DNA of 64,000 bases from Ganoderma boninense (Eukaryota > Basidiomycota > Agaricomycetes > Polyporales > Polyporaceae): contig CM035307.1 in the NCBI GenBank assembly GCA_002900995.3, forward strand, positions 1,922,001 to 1,986,000. The letters are read 5' to 3'. Position numbers and translations under genes: made by a program. This document shows, piece by piece, positions 59,564 through 64,000 of this stretch (position 1 is its first letter; each line of letters starts with the position of its first letter). The notes under the pieces are model-generated. The model was not told the origin of the DNA, did no database searches, and saw nothing but the letters and a program-made list of their open reading frames with translations.

Positions 59564-60171
59564 TGTGGCAGACTGGGCTAGGAAGAGTGGACAAGGGAAA
59601 GGAGAAGGTCGGGAAACCGCTGACTCGCAGCTGGAAAGGATGCGGCAGAGAGACCGCGGAGGGTGGAAGGATGGTGAAGCGAAGGGGGAGGTCTAGAAGG
59701 AGGGAACGAAAGAGATGCCAGAGGGCTGTGGACCGCTGTGGACGCGTATAAGACGGCAAGGCGGGTGATTGGGATCAGATTCACAGCATCAAACAAGGAA
59801 TTGGGAATCTCCAGGACGACCGCGGCAATCTCGACAGTGCGGGAGGAAATAACAGAGAAAGAGGCAGCCTTCTGCTAAACCTCCTGGACCAGCCGAGGAG
59901 CAGGGACGAACGGAGGAGACAAGCTGGCGTTGGCTCCAGTCTTTGGGTTTTAGACCTGGCACTGCGAGCCTCCGAACCAGCCGGTGGCCATGGAGATGAA
60001 TCTCCCGCCAAGGCCCCGCGAGCGCCCAGGCACACCCGGACCGGCACGGGCATCCCACTCTCGCCGTCGGCCACGTGCGTCTGCAGCCACAGCTCGGCAA
60101 GTTGGTCATGCCAAGGGTGGGCTCGGGCCGCGCAGCGGCCTGGAAGCGCCCGAAAGATGCCCAGGGTGCGC

Positions 60172-60188
60172 GCGCGCCGAAGGCGCGC
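60172..60188. repeat. GC-only hairpin, 7-bp stem and 3-nt loop
   Basis: GCGCGCC-GAA-GGCGCGC. One of three neighbouring inverted repeats in this intergenic region. Confidence 0.55.
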
Positions 60189-60297
60189 TCCTCTCCTGCC
60201 CCGGACCAACATCTCACCCTTCCCTCCAGCTCCTTTGTTTCCCAGTCACTATTATTGGTAAAAATTAGGTATATTTTGTAGTATTTCTTCTAGTTCT

Positions 60298-60321
60298 CGC
60301 GGCGGCGCGCGCGCCGCCGCG
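60298..60321. repeat. 24-nt perfect palindrome
   Basis: CGCGGCGGCGCG followed directly by its own reverse complement, with no spacer. It could extrude as a cruciform and is consistent with the end of an inserted element. Confidence 0.7.
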
Positions 60322-60368
60322 TATCCGTTTATAAGCTCTGTAACGAGCTATACCGGCGGCGGGCGCTT

Positions 60369-60390
60369 AGCCTCGGTTTGAGACGAGGCT
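60369..60390. repeat. Hairpin, 7-bp stem and 8-nt loop
   Basis: AGCCTCG-GTTTGAGA-CGAGGCT, 48 bp downstream of the perfect palindrome. It is too isolated to call a terminator or an RNA. Confidence 0.45.
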
Positions 60391-60700
60391 CTCTCCATCA
60401 ATTTTGCTCTGTTTTCCTCGCGGCTGGGTATATTTGAAAGGGGATAGAACACCTTTAAAATGAGGTCTTAATCAGTACTTTCTGTGAACAATCTGCAGCA
60501 CAGGGTGACCTATGCTCTATTCAGCTCATCTGCTGCTCTAGCGCAGCATTTCTGGCCTCCCTTCCAACGGCTTTCAAAGGAGTGTATATTAGAAATTCTG
60601 GAATATTTTCTACATTTTTAGTGGCCTTGGAAGGTCTGAAACCGGGTGTATGGAGGCTCGAGCCCCCGCGCGAGGACTCTCGGGGCTCACGTGCCACGAC

Positions 60701-60776
60701 ATTGGTCGACCAACTCGGGCGTCTAATGGTCTTGCGCGCTCCAATCAGGACCAATCCTGGGGCGTCTAGGACCAAT
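60701..60776. promoter_or_regulatory. Cluster of CCAAT boxes upstream of CSN4
   Basis: CCAAT at 60741-60745, 60751-60755 and 60772-60776, plus the inverted form ATTGG at 60701-60705, all 88-163 bp before the CSN4 start. This is the usual placement for the fungal HAP/CBF factor. Inferred. Confidence 0.4.
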
Positions 60777-60863
60777 GTTGGTCGGGCCCTTGGCTCCACG
60801 ACCTACCCCACAGCTCTGCCGCTCGACGCCTGCACAGGCACTGCACACTCACCTTCCCCCACA

Positions 60864-62450
60864 ATGGAGAGCAGACTCGCCCACCTCGCTCCTCTCAACC
60901 AGAAGGACAAGGCTGCTGGATACCAGGCACTCCTCACCGACCTCCTCACCCGCGAAGACCAGACAGGCTTGGACTCTGACATCCATTTGCTCGTCGAGAA
61001 TGTCAATCAGGATAGCGTCGGCCTTGTGATCGGCAGATTGGTCCTCACAGAGCTCGTCAAGGCTCTCTCCGAAGGCAAGGTCAAGGACACTGAGCTGAGA
61101 AAGACCATAGTGAAGGATGTCCTTGAGCTCATCCAGCCTCGCATCGTGACATATGAGGAGCAGGTGAGTGCGCAATCGCAACCCTGGGACGCTGTGGCGC
61201 CCATCCATATGATGTTCCCGCCAGGTGAATATCTTGAGGTTCCAACTCGCGGACATTTATGAAGAGGAGGAGCAATGGAGTGAAGCAGCACGCGTCCTCA
61301 TGGGCATTTCCCTTGACTCTGGTCAAAGGTACGGTGGGACACAGATGTTGTGTGGCGCGAGCTGAGACCGGTCGTGCGCAGGGCACTCCCCGATGCCGAA
61401 AAGTTGAAGGTATACGTCCGCATCGTCCGTCTTCTGCTAGAAGACGAGGATTCAGTACAGGCAGAACGCTTCTATAACCGCGCCGCGCTCATCGCGCATA
61501 CATCAACAGACAAAGAGACCCTCTTGTCGTTCAAGCTCTGCCAAGCCCGCATCAGTGACTATAGCCGTAAATTCCTCGAGGCAGCCAGCAGATACCACGA
61601 GCTTAGCTGGGTCACCGAGATCGACGAGGAAGAGCGGAAACATATGCTGTGCGTGGCCCTCCGAATGCTCTTTCCTTCACATTGCCTCTAACCTCCACCT
61701 CCACACCACTAGTTCCGCCGCTATGACATGCGCAATCCTCGCACCTGCGGGGCCCAATCGCTCCCGCGTACTCGCATCTCTTTGCCGCGATGAACGCACA
61801 CAGGAATTGCCCTCGTTCCGGATCATGGAGAAGATGTTCCGCGACCGCATCCTGCGCTCCGATGAGATCAAGGAGTTTGAGGGCACGCTCAAGACGCACC
61901 AACTCGCCCGCATCGAAATCTCGTCCAACGACCGCCTGGCATCCATCGTAGCGGCCGACGACGACGACGCGAACGACGTAACGATTAGCACCCGAAAGGG
62001 CCCATCCACCGTATTGGACCGCGCTGTCATGGAGCATAACCTCCTCGCAAGTTCGAAGGTGTACAACAACATCACCTTCCGCGGGCTTGGCACGCTCCTC
62101 GATGTAACACCTGGCGCCGCCGAGACGATGGCCCGAAAGATGATCGAGCAGGGCCGTTTGAAGGGGACGATTGACCAGGTCGAGAAGCTAATCTCGTTCG
62201 ATGTCGGTGGTGAGGATGATGACGCGCAGGGCAAAGCGGGTGGTCTCGGCGATGTCGAACAGGTCGAGGAGGAGACTGGCGCACCCTTCACAAAACGGTG
62301 GGACATGCAAATCCGCCTCACAGGCGCCAACGTAAGTTCCATTGTCCACGCCTGCGGTCGTGTTGCTCAATAATCCTTATTTAGGTCGAGACCATCGTAC
62401 AACATCTCACCGAGAAGGGGCTGGTATCGTTTGGAAGTGTACAAGTGTGA
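60864..62450 (+). CDS. CSN4: COP9 signalosome subunit 4
   Basis: PCI-domain subunit of the COP9 signalosome, which removes Nedd8 from cullin-RING ubiquitin ligases. Exons 60864-61163, 61225-61328, 61382-61648, 61713-62331 and 62385-62450 give 451 aa. Seen: helical repeats (LLTDLLTREDQTGLDSDIHL, VNILRFQLADIYEEEEQWSE, LKVYVRIVRLLLEDEDSVQ, RYHELSWVTEIDEEERKHML), the PCI winged helix (MEHNLLASSKVYNNITFRGL, TLLDVTPGAAETMARKMIEQ, GTIDQVEKLISFDV), and the C-terminal helix VETIVQHLTEKGLVSFGSVQ. Slightly longer than animal CSN4 because of acidic inserts (IVAADDDDANDV and GGEDDDAQGK). A frame continues upstream of the first ATG but has no start in good context. Confidence 0.95.
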
Positions 62451-62578
62451 ATATGCATTGCGATGTAACATATGTACTTTGATAGCAGTGACACTAGACT
62501 TAGTCCCATGCAAAACGAGGTGTAGGAATTTGAGAGGCGGATACCATCCACATTCACCGAGCATAGACAACAAACCGC

Positions 62579-64000
62579 CTACTCCAGGCCATCACCTCTG
62601 CGCTTCTTGTCGCGCTCCCGCTTGCTCTCCATCTCATGCCACTCTCCCTTTAGAGTAGACAAACTATAGAATTGCGTGAGCCAGTGCAAATCAATTCATC
62701 TTACAAGAGATTACATACCCGACTGGTGTTGCAGCAGGGGGTTGTTCTTGGTTGAAATATGGCGCCTCGAGAGCCTGCATCGCCGATATACGACGCTCGG
62801 GGTTCCATGATAGCAGTTGCTCTGCAAGATCGAGGCCGGCGGGAGACAGCCACCTGGGGAGAGTAAATGAGCAATGTACCAATGAAGACAGCGTGAGACA
62901 ATCTACTTCTTGAACAACTCCCTGAAACGGTTGGGGATGAACTCGCTGGGCTTGAAGATCTCATACCAGGGGAGGCTCGTAACGCCTGGCCACGTGTCTG
63001 CCGTTGGCGTCCCCATGATCTTGTACACAACATATATCTGCTGCAGCTCATCTGCACCTTGAAACACAGGTTTCTTCGTGAATAGCTCCAGCATGATGCA
63101 CCTAAGAATCATATAAGCCCTGCAAAATCAGAGGCGGAGAACAAAACAACTTACCCAGCACTCCACATGTCGACTTCGGGACCATACACCGTCGCTCCAA
63201 GCAGCAACTCCGGAGGCCTGTACCATTGAGTGATAACGCGGTTCGTATAGTCGCTCTTACGACGCTTCTGATAAACCCGTGCGAGACCGAAGTCGGCGAG
63301 CTTAAGCTCTCCACGACTGTTGACGAGGATGTTCGAACCTTTGATATCGCGATGTATGACACCCTTGTGGTGAAGATACGCCAAACCGGCGAGCATCTGC
63401 CGGCAGAACGACTTGAGGTGTGCGTCCGAAAAGACGAACTGCGTTTGTTGCAGTATGCCACTGAGATCATGGTCCATGTATTCGATGACCATGTACACCG
63501 TGCCTGGACGATATCGTTGAATGAACAATACGTAGATGAGCATCGAGAAGCAGCTCACCGTGAGACACCATCATCTCATGCAATCGGACTACGTTCTCAT
63601 GTCGTAACGACTGCAAGAGCTTGACTTCTCGCATAGCCGTGACAGGGAAGCCCTCCTTCTCGCCCTCCATCTTGATCTGCTTGAGAGCAACCATTCTCCC
63701 TGTAGCAGTGTGGCTGGCTTTGTACACCTTACCAAATGTTCCAGTCCCTACGTGACCCAGGACTACATATAACTTCTCCTTCGGTTCTTCAGGTAGGTGT
63801 GATTGCGACTTTGAATGCGAGTGTCGAACATGTCCTCGAGGATAACGAGAACCTCGGTTATCACGACTCAGCGGACTGTGTCGAGGACTCTCCTCCATGT
63901 CAACGGAAGATCGCCGTGACGAATATCGACCTCGAGAGTCTGGCGTATCAACGTTGATGCGAGTTGTTATCAGCTCAGGGGAATCTGGACGAGGAGACGC
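62579..64000 (-). CDS. Cyclin-dependent kinase, Ctk1/Lsk1/CDK12-like (N-terminus beyond window)
   Basis: Kinase of the CTDK-I complex, which phosphorylates Ser2 of the RNA polymerase II C-terminal repeat during elongation. Exons 62663-62579, 62853-62719, 63101-62907, 63503-63155 and 63559 to beyond the window edge. Seen: VGTGTFGKVYKA P-loop; ALKQIKMEGEKEGFPVTAMR with the PITAIRE-like cyclin helix in the form PVTAMRE; HRDIKGSNILV; DFGLARVY; RRKSDYTNRVITQWYRPPEL; GPEVDMWSAGCIMLELF; KIMGTPTADTWPGV. The C-terminus ends WHEMESKRERDKKRRGDGLE. The frame stays open upstream of the ATG at 63898 with Ser/Arg-rich codons to position 64000, so the true start lies outside. CDK9/Bur1 is the main alternative, less likely by these motifs. 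Confidence 0.85.

Larger units (their letters stand above)
59564..60863. other. GC-palindrome-rich divergent intergenic region, YP gene / CSN4
   Basis: 1.3 kb between divergent start codons. 59780-60320 is very GC-rich with long overlapping open frames on both strands but no domain, so I read them as composition artefacts. Perfect inverted repeats cluster at 60172-60188, 60298-60321 and 60369-60390. From about 60390 the sequence becomes AT-rich, then carries several CCAAT boxes near CSN4. The mixture suggests an inserted repeat next to the native CSN4 promoter. Confidence 0.45.

Noticed and set aside
59781..60217. Two overlapping minus-strand open frames of about 142 codons
   Set aside because: They lie in very GC-rich DNA with few stop codons, have low-complexity Arg/Gly/Ala composition and no motif or splice support.

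Overview
The window is nuclear DNA of a filamentous basidiomycete, most likely an Agaricomycete. Genes lie close together on both strands and are broken by many short GT-AG introns, mostly about 45-75 nt. Third codon positions are GC-rich. Several families point the same way: a CipC-like stress protein, a gag-like ORF of a type I recall from mushroom genomes, and fungal forms of RDH54, the PXB-PX-DUF3818 protein and the pyruvate dehydrogenase kinase. I built the gene models by eye from splice sites and reading phase. Where exons are listed I checked that exon lengths add up to whole codons; where only a span is given I did not.

Layout. 0-6.3 kb: C-terminal end of a bHLH transcription factor, TFIIF alpha (TFG1) and a GPI-anchored chitin deacetylase, all on +. 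6.3-12.2 kb: a gene-free stretch of about 6 kb holding one repeat family. 12.2-21.6 kb: a Ste20/GCK-III kinase with two apparent one-base frameshifts, RPL35, a gag-like ORF overlapping a coiled-coil membrane protein tail to tail, and a GW/WG-rich protein. 21.9-32.6 kb: a Stb6/Stb2-like protein, CCDC47 (reverse strand), a 146-aa unknown and the PX-domain protein. 33-41 kb: an NDR-family kinase (Cbk1/Orb6), a proline-rich protein, a small uncertain gene, a mitochondrial PDK/BCKDK-type kinase with 11 exons, and CipC. 42.8-49.1 kb: a patatin-type lipase and two tandem PUB-domain paralogues. 49.3-59.6 kb: RDH54/RAD54B, then a 12-exon gene whose middle is an array of phase-1 exons each coding one YP-rich repeat. 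59.6-64 kb: a GC-palindrome-rich intergenic region, CSN4, and a Ctk1/CDK12-like kinase running off the right edge.

Functional links. Most genes are unrelated housekeeping or regulatory loci, as is usual for fungi. Two genes do belong to one pathway: the GCK-III kinase and the NDR kinase are the upstream and downstream kinases of the RAM/MOR polarity network and lie about 19 kb apart. TFG1 and Ctk1 both act on RNA polymerase II. The best candidates for something undescribed are the YP-repeat exon array, the PUB-domain tandem pair with identical internal exon lengths (including an 18-nt microexon), and the GW/WG-rich protein.

Data quality. Three or four single-base indels interrupt otherwise intact reading frames, at 13967-13968, about 13018-13030, 55915-55919 and possibly 24502-24505. 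Three of them lie in short homopolymers (two to five identical bases). They may be assembly errors and should be checked against reads before any gene is called a pseudogene.
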